DNA from: Watersipora subatra
Lineage: Eukaryota; Bryozoa; Gymnolaemata; Cheilostomatida; Watersiporidae
Reading direction: 5' to 3'
NCBI RefSeq assembly: GCF_963576615.1
Contig: NC_088716.1
Span: forward strand, 1 to 64,000
DNA: 64,000 nt
Under the pieces are notes generated by a model. The model made no database searches. It was not told the DNA's origin and saw nothing but the letters and a program-made list of their open reading frames with translations. The position numbers and the translations under genes are program-made. This document shows positions 24,295 to 36,629 of this stretch, in pieces (position 1 is the stretch's first letter; each line of letters opens with the position of its first letter).

Positions 24295-27200
24295 CTAACT
24301 GTCTGGGTCATGAAATTGATTGTCTGTCAAATTTGTATCACCTGGAGTCTGTAGGTACGCAGCAAACTGGTCCATCTTTCTCTGAGTAGCAGCCAAATCT
24401 GAATAAACAGACATGCTTCATTATAACTAATATATAAACAAGGGTTATTTTTATTAACGAGCAGGGAGATATCAATGACAAATCTCTATCAACATGCTAA
24501 AGGCAGTCTAAAAGTCAAACTGCCGCCATTTTGATATAACACCATGAACTTATGCAGTAAACTCTCACATACTATGTAACTCAAGCAGCATCAACATATC
24601 TACATAAAGTTACCAGGAGTGAGCCATGATTGATCAACCAGAGCCTTATAGAATCAGACCATCAGAGCAATACCACAGCTAGAATAATATACACTAGTAC
24701 GTATTTTATAGAATACTAGCATTGGGTGATACTAGAGACTCAAGATATGAGGAGCAGAGTAAATAGTCTTTTAGGGCTTATAAGAAATAAAAGTGCCTGC
24801 TCTCCGCTGTCTAGCCTTTTCCCGTACTAATGACAACATCCTCTCGCTGTCCTCCTGTAGTGTTGTTACTTGCTGTCTAGCATCAACTAATGCTATAAAA
24901 GTGAGCGTGAAAAACCGTCTGTTACATGCGCCACACTGTTACCGCTTATATTTGTGCTTGAATGTGAATAGATCTGCCTACCCTGACTCTGACATGCATA
25001 GCCAATTACAGAAGTAATTGATTTCTCCGTCTCAGTACTATACTAACAATGGACTAGTGAAACAATAACATAGGAAGTTACCTTCTGCCTGTTGCTGAGT
25101 ATGTCTCTGTAGAGCTGATACTTTCTGGTCGCCTTCTCTCCGTAGAGCAGAAAGTTTCTGGTCACTTTCTATTCGCAGCGTTGTTATTCGTTGTCTAGCG
25201 TCATCCAAAGCTATAAAAGAATGAAAAAAGAACTTGCTGATAGATATGCAACACTTTCACTGCTCACATTTGACAATGACAGCAGGCAATAAACACATTG
25301 GTGTGTATATGTGCCTTTGCACATTTACCTGCTAACAAAGCATTCATAAGCATTGTCAATTACATAAGTAATTGACTTCTCTTCCTAAGTACTGTAACAA
25401 ATATGAACTAGTAAGACATTTACATAGGAAGTTACCTCCTGCCTGCTGCTCAGTTTTTTTTTGCAGTGTTTTAATCTGTTGTTTAGCGTCATCCAATGCT
25501 AAAAATAGTGAAAAAAATCATCAGATAGTACGTAGAACCGCAGAGAAACAGGTGGATGTAAAAGCACAAAAATAAAAGGGGTGTATAGACAGAGGTGTGT
25601 AAAGGCAGAGTTGTGTAGAGACAAACGGGTGTAGATGCAGAAGGGTGTAGAAACAGGGGTGTAGAGACAGGCACACGCAGAGGCAGGCTGGCCGATATGG
25701 GCAGCAGAGCTTAAACTTGAGCCTCGAAAAGCGAGCTTCAAAAATCGGCTTATTCAGGCAGGTTAGCTTGCTGGCAGATATTCTCGTATGCTGGACAAAC
25801 AGGCTGACAAACAGATTAAACGTGAACGCAATCGTGTCAAATACTTGGCCGCAAGAATGCGCAATCGTAGACGACTTGGCAGCGTAAGAGTGTGACCATT
25901 AGTTAGCTCAGCGTTAGTGGCCAGGCTTGCAAACAGGGAAATCGACTCGATAATTTGGCGACCAGAACGTACGACCATTGTATGCCAAATGACAGTAGCA
26001 AGAAATCGTAGTCGACTCGGTGGTGAAACAAATGACTGTCATTGAGTCAGTGTTAGCTCAGGGCAAGCAAACTGGCGTGGCCAAGCGGACGCAGTCAGGT
26101 GCAGGTAGATACAGACACCAGCAGACGCGGCTGGCAAGCTGGCGCAGGCAGGCTGCTAAGCTTGCCGATTTTCTTGAAAGGCGAGGTGCTGTGCGATACT
26201 ATTAGCAGTCGTCCTATTCAGCTAGCCAAAGGCTACCTATTTGCTTGAGCTTCTTGAGAAGTGAAACTTACTGCATACACGCGATTGTACCCTCCTGCAG
26301 GGAGGTTACTAGACCATAATTTGATCAACGAGAGTTCGGTATGCCGTTTAGTATACCTACAAATAGCTGTAAAAGTGTTTAGTTGTTGCCTACCAAGCCA
26401 AACAAGAGACAGTATCTGATGTGTAAAAGTGTGACTTGAATAAAAGCTTATAAGATAATAAAGCTCATTTCACATCTATCAGTCTTACTGGAATTAAGGT
26501 TACACTAAAAGTTAAAGGTTACATTAAATGCTGTGGATAATCTACAGCAGTGTAAAATATGGTTATAATACTTCCTACTTTTCATCAAAAACTGCTGCAT
26601 AGATGATTAGCTATTCATAAAAATGAGTGTAATGTTTAACCTTTAACCTCAGTTTGAAGGAATGACTCACTAGTCTACCACTACATACAATAATCATAGT
26701 ATCATTACTATTGTGTTAAATTCTTCACATCTCAGACATTTCAAAATACAGAAATATTAACAGACAGAATAGTGTAGAACACGAAAGCCAAGCTACTGAG
26801 TCTTCCACAAGGAGTTGATATTTAAAGAGCTGCTAACATCACTTCAATCCCACCAGTTTTGAATATTAATATTACTTTAAATACTCAGACTATAAACTGT
26901 TCAGCTGGAGGCTGGAGACAAGCAGCACTCTGTCTATGCAAGACTCAGTGAGTTTACAGGAAAATAGGGATGTAATTATCCAGGGTATGTCCCAGGGTTC
27001 AACAGTAAATGTATACAATGAATGAATTACTAGCATTTAGTTTAGATTTTCAGTAGAAAGTTGCTGAGACTGAAGAGTTTAGCAGTAGAACAGTTCAAGT
27101 GAGTAGCTGGTATCACATTGTATAACAATCCTACCTTCTACTACTGGCTGCTTCTCCCATCTCTTTAACAGCTCTGATGATTCCTTCTTTCCCCTAAACT

Positions 27201-27816
27201 CAGCTTCCTCCAATGGAGTCCTTTTGTCACTATTCTTTATGTTGAGGAGTGAAGAGACAGTCACTAGAGACACGGATCCTAACATGACCTTCAGAGCAGT
27301 TGTCTCTCCATGATATGCTGCACAGTGTAGTGGAGTGTAGAGGATGTTATTCTGTATGTTTAATAGGGAGTCTTTCTGTAGTGAGGAAAAGTTGTAGAGG
27401 AGGGACTCTATACACTTGCTCCTTCCCCACATTGCAGCCACTGCTATAGCTGTGTAACCATCTTCATCCTTCTCAGATACAAACTCGTACTTCCTCTCAT
27501 CACTCACTGTGTCTATCAGTAACTCTACACACTCACTGTTGTCTCCCCTCAATACAGCAAGGTGTAGTGCTGTCCATCCATCCTTCTCCTTCATCCAGAG
27601 CAACTCGTCTGCTGTTCTTCTGATTGGTGAGAGAAGCAGACGACAGGTTTCTGTGTGGGCTCCGTCTGCAGCTAACATAACAGCTGAGTATGAGTCATGC
27701 TTGATAGTAATCAGTAACCTCAGCAGCTCAGCTGGTTGGACTGACTCTAAGGCTGCCCTCAAAGCACTAATCTCCAACTTTCTCTCTCTAACATAATCCT
27801 TCAGCATCCCTTCCAT
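24295..27816 (-). CDS. ankyrin-repeat / coiled-coil protein, right copy, complete
   Basis: Coding exons are 27,816-27,135, 25,498-25,436, 25,210-25,082, 24,892-24,797 and 24,398-24,295 (stop TAG). They sum to 1,074 bp, 358 codons with stop, and every junction is phase 1. The start is the first ATG after an acceptor at 27,823. Residues 41-221 hold about five ankyrin repeats (for example DGWTALHLAVLRGD, YTPLHCAAYHGETTAL, RTPLEEAEFRGKK). Residues 228-323 are coiled coil with fewer 11-residue repeats than the left copy, and the tail repeats the FAAYLQTPGD motif. The third coiled-coil exon ends at a GC rather than a GT donor, but the phase is right. Retaining the first intron gives a stop at 27,079. 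Likely a cytosolic protein-interaction scaffold; the function is not known. Confidence 0.82.
25565..25690. repeat. 15-17-bp minisatellite, about seven units
   Basis: Plus-strand words such as GGTGTAGAGACAGG, GGTGTAGATGCAGA and GGTGTGTAAAGGCAGA repeat with slight length changes in the intron before the coiled-coil exons. A related but more decayed CT-rich stretch is in the left copy at about 1,440-1,570. Confidence 0.75.
25691..27078. other. intron of the right ankyrin gene; GC-richer block at 25,691-26,260
   Basis: The first 570 bp are rich in GGCAGGCTGGC- and CGCAATCGTAG-type words, with no match in the left arm, and could be an insertion. The frame at 26,020-26,205 (plus) is unrecognised. 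From about 26,500 to 27,078 the sequence is the mirror of 190-740. Confidence 0.45.
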
Positions 27817-28267
27817 GTTTAACTGTAACATATGTACTGCACTCTATTAGCTGCTGCATACAGTAAAATATGATAGAGAAATGAGTACAAAATGTGACTC
27901 AACTGCAGAGTTGGAAAGCTGCCAACCATAACAGAGTGGCTGCAGGTGAACCCTGGATATTTACAGAGTATAAAAATAAGGCCAGGGATGTCATACTCTG
28001 GCAGAGCTGAGAAACATGAAATATCTGCAGTAGGAAGTGTTTGCGGGTCTGATTATGACTGAGGAATGAGATCAGAGCTTCCTGACCTTAACTTAACCTC
28101 ATTACATGACAGACTCTATGAGTCTCCTCAGGGTAGTGAGTGATAGACTCAGGAGGTCAGAGTTATATTATAATCACACTGACTCAGTGACTCTCCTCAT
28201 CTACTCTATTATTCCCAGTAAGTACAACATCAACAGATGCTACTATAATATACAAGTTATACTCACC

Positions 28268-28320
28268 TGTTGCTATTCTGTTTGTCACCTGCTCTGACTA
28301 CTACAGGCTTCTTTATAACT
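28268..28320 (-). promoter_or_regulatory. likely 5' untranslated exon and start region of the right ankyrin gene
   Basis: On the minus strand GAATAGCAACAG is followed by the strong donor GTGAGTATAA (28,267 downward). Splicing to the acceptor at 27,823 removes about 445 bp and places the first ATG at 27,816. A TATAAC word lies near 28,314. The transcription start is not determined. Confidence 0.45.
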
Positions 28321-29314
28321 TGTAGCTGGTTATAATAATGTTATCTGTCTCCTGATTGGCTGAGCTGAATAAGAGTTAGTCAAACAGTGATTCATGATGA
28401 ATTTATCAGATATTGAATAAAGGAACAGGAGCTGATTGTTACTGCAGCTTCATGATTGGCTGGTTCTACAGCCTTGTAATTGGTTAGTTTCACTTTCTGT
28501 TTATTATTTAAAGTGAAGTTTATCTGATTAATTTCAAATAATAAAATAACAAACATTATGTTACTTTTATGTTACTCGGTCACTATAAGTATTTACATTG
28601 TGACTACTGGCAGTAATGTGACGAATAGCATATTTTTTATAAAATAAACCTTTATACAATTTGTGTTGCTACAATTAAATAGAACTCAAGATAAATATCC
28701 GTTTTTGATTAACATTTAGGTACTAAGTACAATGTTTTACATTACGTTTTAGTAATAATCTATCACAAACAGTAAGTAGTTAATGAAATTATTTAAAAAG
28801 TCAAGTAAGTACATGTATGTTAAACATCCCAGCATATCAGCTACCAATACTGAGCTAGCAACAATAATGTATAACTTATAGACACTTGCTAGCCAATGTC
28901 ACACACAGTAAGATAGCTAGTGGCAGGTGCTAGTCAAGGTCTACTAATTAAGGCTACTGTTTCTCAAATAAGTTACCAAATACCAAACACTTAGTTTAAG
29001 GGCAGATAATTAACAGCATTGAGGTCAAGGATGCTTAAAAGCTTGTTACACTTTTCAAAGACACATGAAGTTTGGTTTGAAATAAGGATTTGTCTGCTCA
29101 TTGCAAAATGTGGCTATAGTTGTGACAAGGTACCCCAGCTTAAATCAATAAAATTAGATATTTTATCTTTGGTCAGTTGATCATGTGACAAGGCAAGCTA
29201 GCAGTAAGTGAACACTATTTAAGTATTATTACAACTTTTCTAAAGACAAAGTTTGGTATTAGAAGCTGCAATCAAACAGCAGTAGATAAAATCTTTTCAA
29301 TTTATTTTAACTTA
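28321..29314. other. no recognised gene
   Basis: Upstream flank of the right ankyrin gene. AT-rich with no long frame; no repeat shared with other parts was noticed. Confidence 0.4.
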
Positions 29315-30526
29315 CTGTAAAACCTTTAAATGAACTCTACCTCCATTTGAACATCACTTTGACATTCTTTTAACTTTACAAACCCATAATAGCAAGTGAA
29401 CAGTAGAAAATTGTTCTCAAAATTGTACTAATAATGACTCAGTTCTATTAATAACAAATATTTATAATTACCTTTGAAAGCAACGCCATAGAAACAATAA
29501 ATATCTGTATCAGAGTAATAGTATTTCCTTTGTTTGACACGTTCTTGATTCTTTGATGTATGTAAAAACGGTTTACATTTACGATGGTATGTGAGCGACT
29601 AGTTTTAGTCTAAAAGTTGTGCTTAGCAATGCCGCTATAGGTTTATCATTTGCATAAAATGCAACACGTAGGTGTTTTGCTCTGCTCAAAAAATTGTTTG
29701 AACGCTAATATCATTTAGTTCAGCGGCGCAGAAGAAGAGTTGAGGTCAGAAAACATTATGGAAGGTATTGAATAGCCAGAAGATGTTTGTTCTATCAAAT
29801 GCAACAATCAGAACACAATTGGCGAAGCTAACGAGCAAATATTCAGTTTCAGATATCTTAATTTTTATTTCTACAGGTAGTAAGTTGGTTTGTTTATGTT
29901 ACTTGTTTGTGAATGTATATACGCTTGTGACATCTGATAAATTATTACTATAAAGCTTGTAAAGTTCCAGATTTATGGCGTATTATTTAATAGCATTCTT
30001 GCAGTTATCCTAACACGGATTGCAATGGATCAACCCTCATAACTCCTCTTCTATTGCATGTAAATGTCAGTTTTGTTTGCAAACTGTAGCAAACCTATCA
30101 ATGAATGCAATGAGCTTGTATGCAAGTATGTTAAATATAATTTAGCATGAAATGATACCTCCAAACTTGGTACAAAATAAAAAAATTCAAAGCTTTAACA
30201 ACTTGCAAGGCAGGGTAACAGAATCACGTGCTCTAAGTATCATCGCTGGTTAACTGTAAGCAATAGATATCAACTGGTAGAGATATTACTCGACTTCCCA
30301 TGCTTGTTATTTAGAGATCCTCAACAAGTTAGCAGATTTATTGCATTCAATAGGGTTAATAACATTAAGGGTTAAGACATTGACTTCACTTGTAAAAGGG
30401 TCAAACTTAGCTTCCAAAATTCAGCCGAGCTATTTGCAAAATACAAAACCACCGTTTATTTGACTGCCATTATATAGGAAAGGTTAAAAAATAGAATGAA
30501 ATGTCATTCAAATAGAGGTTTCACTA
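29315..30526. mobile_element. long non-autonomous element of the CCGTAAAACC family
   Basis: Starts CTGTAAAACCTTTAAATG after TA and ends …CAAATAGAGGTTTCACTA before TA. The body is shared with 32,434-33,262 and 57,999-59,360. Only short frames inside. TA targets suggest Tc1/mariner-type mobilisation (inference). Confidence 0.65.
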
Positions 30527-30534
30527 TAAATTTA

Positions 30535-31912
30535 GTAGTAAACAATTCTAAATTATGAACTGAATATCCTTTGACATACCCTCCAAGTCAACTTGCTCTG
30601 TCATTCAGCCAAAGTTCCTCCGTGGATGACATAGTTTCATACGAGCAAAGTACAGAATAATCCCTGTATATTGAGCGTACATTGTCAACCTTTGGTTGGG
30701 TGTATCTATTCCTCAGATAGTTATCAAAGAGCAATAAAATTCTTGATGATATCAAACTTTTTATTACGGTGACCTGAAATTGTAAAAGAAGATGGAACTG
30801 TCCTGTAAAAATTAGCATGACTGTTACTCGCCATGATGCGCCTTAAATAAAAATTCCATATAAACACACAAAATCTTTAATAAATAATACAGGTGTGATA
30901 CAGGACGGAATTAAAGCATGTGATACCACTTCTCTATCTGTTTAGAAAACAAGAGAAACAGAGCTATAAACAAAGTATTATTAATGAGTTACTAGTTATA
31001 GTTGATAGCTATAAAGTACTATAAACAACTATTTTTAATAATATAATTACTATTATTACTTGTTACTATTATGTCTTATTGAGAGTCTCACCATAGAGTT
31101 GAACTCCAGCCCTTTGCATCACACTCAAGGCCCACCTACTATCCTCTATTGTTGAACTCAAACTGACAGTTTTTAGCTATTGCCACACAAGGAGGGACCA
31201 CCCAAGCTACAAGTTGAGCTATTTTAAAGCAGTGAATGGAAATAAAGAGAGCACTCAATTAATGTGACCAGCTATGCATTCACCAGATTGTCTGTCACAT
31301 AATATAGCTTGTAAGCGAAACTTCACCGGGCTACAAAATTCACAAAAGTTTAAAGTAAAATAAAAAGTTGTTTTCACTTGTATGCATAGTCAGCTCAATT
31401 AATTTGAGTTGAATATTTGACCGAGTTGCGGTCAAATATTTCCCTAACCACCGCTAGACTCTACTCTGCCAGCCGCTAGCCTCTAAAACTCTATACAGTA
31501 CTGCAAATAAAGAAGTTGTTTTATTGTAGACCATAACCAATAGATATGTACTTGTTACTTTGTGACAGCAGGTGGTGAATTAAACCAATGAAAAACATAT
31601 TTCCATTGTATTATCCACTTTAGCCTCCTTATTCTACTGGAAGTAACCAATTAATTCCTATTTATTAATTACATAAAAAAAATTGTTTTGAGATATGAGA
31701 ATTGAAATGGTAGCTATGTTCCAGAACTCATTAAGCTCGTATGTTGAGGTATCGCTCTATTTCTGTTGATGAACCGGAAGATATTAAACGGGAGACAAAA
31801 AGTAGCAAGGGATTATTTTGTTAACATCTCTAGATACTTTGACTAGCAATACATAAAGGTACGTTGATATCCTAAATTAACACTCTCCCTATAACAATTC
31901 AAATCTGATATA
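30535..31912. other. no recognised gene; first 200 bp duplicated at 33,270-33,480
   Basis: The segment 30,535-30,722 (CTCTGTCATTCAGCCAAAG and neighbours) recurs after the next element copy, so element and flank were duplicated together. The rest is AT-rich and unrecognised. Confidence 0.5.
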
Positions 31913-32284
31913 CCGTAAAACCTCTGAACGCTACCTACATTTGAATACCACCTCTATTTGACTGTCACTTTGACTTTCTTTGACCTTTATGAACCCATAA
32001 TATCAAGTGATCAGTAGAAAAGGGCCCACAACATTGTATTAATAATTAATCGCTAACAATAATAAAAATCGTTATTAATGTAAACGATACGATTATTTTT
32101 AATAGTGATAATATTTATGTTTCCCTTCGCCTGTAATAGGGCTAAATTTATCTTTCGAGGATTCTGACGAGCCATTCGAAAAAATACAATGCCTGCCTCT
32201 ATTTGAATGCCGCCTCCAATCGACCACCACTGTAAAAAGGGTAGAAAAATAGAGCGCCATGGCGTTCAGTAAGAGGTTTTACGG
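31913..32284. mobile_element. 372-bp MITE, CCGTAAAACC ends
   Basis: Begins CCGTAAAACCTCTGAACGC and ends GGCGTTCAGTAAGAGG followed by TTTTACGG, flanked by TA on both sides. It is the shortest intact member of the family here and defines its ends. Confidence 0.85.
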
Positions 32285-32433
32285 TAATATATTTAATACA
32301 CAAAGTGAAAATTTAAAATTAAAACCAAGAAGATTCTTCGAAGCAAAAAGTTCTAAAAAAGTCAAAACTTTTTTTACTCTTGTTTTTTATTGGTTACAAT
32401 ACAGTTACTAAGCCTTCTCTAGCGGAAGTACTG

Positions 32434-33480
32434 GGATGCTAATATCATTTAGTTCAGCGGCGCAGAAGAAGAGTTGTGGTCAGAAAACATTATGGAAGTA
32501 TTGAATAGCCAGAAGATGTTTGTTCTATCAAATGCAACAATCAGAACACAATTGGCGAAGCTAACGAGCAAATATTCAGTGTCAAAAATTATAATTTTTG
32601 TTTCTGCAGGTAGTATAAGTATGGTTTATTTATGTCACTTGTTTGTGAATGTATACATTTGTAACATCTGATAGATTATTACTATTAAGCTTGTAAAGTT
32701 CCAGATTTATAGCATATTATTTAATAGCATCATTGCGGTTATCCTAACATGGCTTGTAATGCATCGACCTTCATAACTCCTCTTCTATTGCGTATAAATG
32801 TCAGTTTTGACTGCGAACTGTAGCAAACATATCGATGAATGCAATGAGCTTGTATGCAAGTATGTTAAATATAGTATAACATGAAATTATACCTCCAAAA
32901 TGGTACAAAATAAAACAATTCGAAACACTAACAAATTGCAAGGTAGGGCAACAGAATCACCTGCTATACTTATCATCACAGGTTAATTGTAAGCAATAGA
33001 TATCAACTGGTAGAGATATTACTCAACTTCCCATGCTTGTTATTTAGAGATCCTCAACAAGTTAGCAGATTTATTACTTTCAATAGGGTTAATAACATTA
33101 AGGGTTAAGACATTGACTTCACCTGTAAAAGGGTCAAACTTAGCTTCCAAAATTCAGCCGAGCTATTTGCAAAATACAACACCACTATCTGTTTGACTGC
33201 TATTATAAATAGGGGAAAGGTTAAAAATAGAATGTAATGTCATTCAAATAGAGGTTTGGCGGTAATTTTTGTAGAAAACAATTCTAAATTATAAACTGAA
33301 TATCCTCTGACATACCCTCCAGGTCAACTTGCTCTGTCATTCAGCCAAAGTTTCTCTGCAGATGACATAGTTTCATACGAGCAAAGTACAGAATAATCCT
33401 CATGTATAGTGAGCGTACATTGTCAACCTTTGGTTGGGCGTATCTATTCCTCATACAACATACATGTTGTGTCTAGTATT
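32434..33480. repeat. direct duplicate of 29,695-30,740
   Basis: Starts ATGCTAATATCATTTAGTTC and follows the earlier copy through the element end (about 33,262, GGTTTGGCGG before TA) and about 210 bp of unique flank. Similarity by eye is high with scattered changes. Confidence 0.8.
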
Positions 33481-34032
33481 AAATTAATAAAAATTCTGTT
33501 TATTATGAATTTTTAGAAGAAAAAAGGCTCAAGCTGGGAAAGCTCAATTGCAGAAGGGAGCAAGAAACCTGTTCACCAAGATGACCATGTATGTAGCAAG
33601 TAATATAGACATGAAATATACTTGCTGATTGGTGATATCAATAATACACTTTAATAAAACAGATATCAACTGCGTTATTAAATCCTATTGATTAAACAAC
33701 TTGTCATGGAAACATCAAAAAAACATTCGTTTCACTACTTTTAATGCAATCTAAATAGCAATGAAATAATAAATATACATGTACCTGCCAACTTGTGAAT
33801 ATGTTAATCGTGCATAAATAACATAATAATAACATTTTTAGCAATGAAACTGTTTGCTCTGTCACTTTAGGAATAGCTGAAATTGTTTATAATTATGTAA
33901 CACATTCAAGGACACCGAGAGATGCAAAATGGCTGCATGCATGAAAGATGGCGGTGCAGAGCAGCTGCAGTGGATTCAGTGTGATGAATCCACCGCAATG
34001 CACTCCATCCAATGTAGGTAATTATCCTATCA
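33481..34032. other. no recognised gene
   Basis: AT-rich with a short purine-rich stretch near 33,515-33,580. Downstream flank of the P-element-like pseudogene. Confidence 0.4.
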
Positions 34033-35763
34033 TTATTTGTTGCGAAATGTTGCGTTTGTCAAAACCTTTACTGGATGTGCTCCACCTACGACAGCTGAAC
34101 TTGTTCCTACATTTCGTTTTTTGGATATGATGTTTTGTCCTATGACTATGCTGTTTAGATTCTTTCCATATGCCACGATAGTAGGGTTTGTGTTGCAACC
34201 ATTAAGAACATCTCGTTGCGATGAGAATAAGTTTTCAACAAGGTCCGAGTTTAACGGATGGAGTTATACTGCTGGAGATAAATCCTGAGTCAATCGTATC
34301 TTTACATATGAGAGCATATGCATAGCTTTCATCATTGAAGTTAAATCTTTAAAAGCTTGAGGGGATATAAAAGCTTTTGGATGAATCTTAGTTTCGTTCC
34401 AGCTGGTCAACCATTATAGAACATGTTTGTTTGATTGGAGTCTTGGGTCAAGCATGCTTGTAACGAGGGAACTACTGGTATAGGTTTCTACCAACTGACT
34501 GGCATAAGTTAAAAATTCTATCGTGCCATTCAGATCGGTATGAGCAGCTGCATCTTTATATACCTAAAAATAAAATGCAAAAGTTAGTACAAAAATTAGC
34601 ATATTAATTCACATAGTAGGTCCAATTACTACTGCTTTGACCAGTTATAGTAATAACTAAAATGTTTGGGATATGCAGACAAATATGTGACAGTTTACTT
34701 GTTTGGTTCTTTTAGCGTATTAATGTAACTGCATCATTTATAACTTCTCATTCTGTTCACTACCTTACCTACATACATAAAATATACATAGAATTTCAAA
34801 GGTCTTTTCCTGAATTTTATCCACTTGTAGGCCTAGTCGCTATTAGTGAATGCTCACTAGGTATACTACTTGAGGAGTGGAAGAAGCTGGCCAAGACTCG
34901 CACTTCCAGAGAAAGTGAATCTCCTTGCTCATCAATTCATATGACACTTGAGAAAGATTTGTTAAACATTCATGTTCTCAGCAGTGTAAAATCTTGCAGT
35001 GCATGTATTCTTGTTTTCAAGTGTTGCTTTTGGTGACAATACACACTTTTATCAATTGGATGTCATGTTTTAGACTCAGAGAATGAGTAGTAAAGTTATG
35101 TAGCGATCTGAAGCTTCATACTTAGTAAATGTTTAGTATTTTTGGAAATTTAAGTTCACTCAACCGAAATAATGGGTGCACTATTTCTTGAGTGAGAGAG
35201 TTTTGGCTACCTGAAAAAAGTGTTGCATAATAAATGTTGCTTTTTACATTTATTGGAGGTTAAAATAATCCTTTAATTTATATTATTTTGGTTCTTTCTA
35301 GTCTTAGAAATCTAATATTACATACATTTATAGTGCTTGGGTAGTAAACTCTAGAAATAATGAATCATAGTTAGCTAATTCAGTAACAGCTTTACAACAG
35401 TTTTTGACAGCACATGTCTGTTATAGTGTTCATCTATTGGCATAAATGAACTGATTTAACTCTAAAATAATAGATTATACTTGCCTTCATCAGATGTAAC
35501 ATCTCTTTATTCAAAACTTCAACTGCCAAACTATTTCACATCAGTTCACTATTATCAGGATTAATATGATGTGGAGAAAGCACGTAGTAAACGCAAAGAT
35601 TGTTAGTACAATAATCCCAGTTGTAAGCATCTCTCCAGTGTGACCAGAGAATGTGATTGGGCCCATGTCGAAGTAAGCGCATACCTCCATCTTTGCTCTT
35701 TAAAACGCTATTACTAATATTCTTAAAATCATGCTGTAAATTATATAAATGATTTCTCAGCAT
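34033..35763 (-). pseudogene. P-element-like (THAP9-type) transposase, broken
   Basis: Two minus-strand pieces fit the C-terminal half of P-element-type transposases. The upper piece (35,763-35,487) contains ILWSHWRDAYNWD and ends near LNKEMLHLM, with a TGA at about 35,536. The lower piece (about 34,567-34,033) contains NSDLVENLFSSQR and NTNPTIVAYGKNLNSIVIGQ, the typical RNase-H-fold C-terminal motif. A TAA near 34,420 and further stops break it. An intron-like gap with AG at 34,568 separates the pieces. The THAP zinc finger and N-terminal half are absent. A dead copy; family assignment rests on these motifs. Confidence 0.65.
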
Positions 35764-35967
35764 TTATTTTCAATAATTGTATTGTTTCAAATTATTTTGG
35801 AGAGGTTATAATGCTGTAAAACAAAAAGCTTATTGGCTGTAGATATATTACAGCGGTCATTACAGATTATGTTAAACATAATATGTTTACATGGGTATTT
35901 CATCACTTGAAAATCCATGTATTTATATCTTACCATAGCATCCATCATCATAACAAGTGAGTATAAT

Positions 35968-36629
35968 TAGCCTGTCTTGACAAACTGTTGTTTTTGCGAA
36001 TTTGTCCCCGTCGAGCGGGCGAGCACAACAGCTTGTCACAAGACCTACTGCACCTGATGCATCAGCTGCACTAATAGGGAGTTGTTCTCTTCCGTCCACG
36101 CGGCTAATGTCATGCGATGTTATGTCGGTCGCTCCATTGGTAATCAACAGATTTCACGCAAAAATTTATGTAGAAAAATTAAGATAAGAACGTTTAACTA
36201 GCGACCCGTCTCTGCAGTAAACTTTAGTAGAATTTGAGAACTTAGGCACCAACAGCGACTAAACATGTCGTTATTTGTGCGCTCAGTCAGTTTTATTTCT
36301 ATTTTTGTATCAGTCAGTTTTATTTGTTTTTATTGATTTGACTTTCAATTTATTTTATTCTTAAGTTCTGCTAAAGTTTACCACAGAGACTGGTTTTTTA
36401 TTAAACCTCGTAATCTTTATTTTTACATAAATTTTTGCGTGAAATCCGTTGATGACTAATGGAGCGACCGACATAACATCGTATGACATAAGCCGCGTGG
36501 ACGGATGAGAACAACTCCTTATAAGTGCAGCTCATGCATCAGGTGCAGTAGGTCTTGTGACAAGCTGTTGTTGCTCGCCCGCTCGACAGGGACAACTCCG
36601 CAAAAACAACAGTTTGTCAAGGCAGGCTA
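35968..36629. mobile_element. 662-bp fold-back element, about 220-bp inverted ends, 9-bp target duplication
   Basis: The ends TAGCCTGTCTTGACAAACTG and CAGTTTGTCAAGGCAGGCTA are inverted, and the arms match through the GCGGGCGAGCA and GTCGGTCGCTCCATT blocks. The flanks are GAGTATAAT (35,959-35,967) and GAGTATTAC (36,630-36,638), a 9-bp target duplication with two changes. Long inverted ends with 9-bp duplications are typical of Mutator-like elements (inference). No transposase inside. Confidence 0.85.

Larger units (their letters stand above)
20335..27270 (-). repeat. right arm of the large inverted duplication
   Basis: Carries the complete ankyrin/coiled-coil gene plus unit C in mirror order to 1-7,774. 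The flank between coiled-coil exons and ankyrin exon (25,700-26,500) is the least conserved part. The arms are separated by about 12.5 kb. Confidence 0.85.

Noticed and set aside
31080-31140. tRNA B-box-like word (GTTGAACTCCAGCC)
   Set aside because: No A box, cloverleaf or SINE body found around it.
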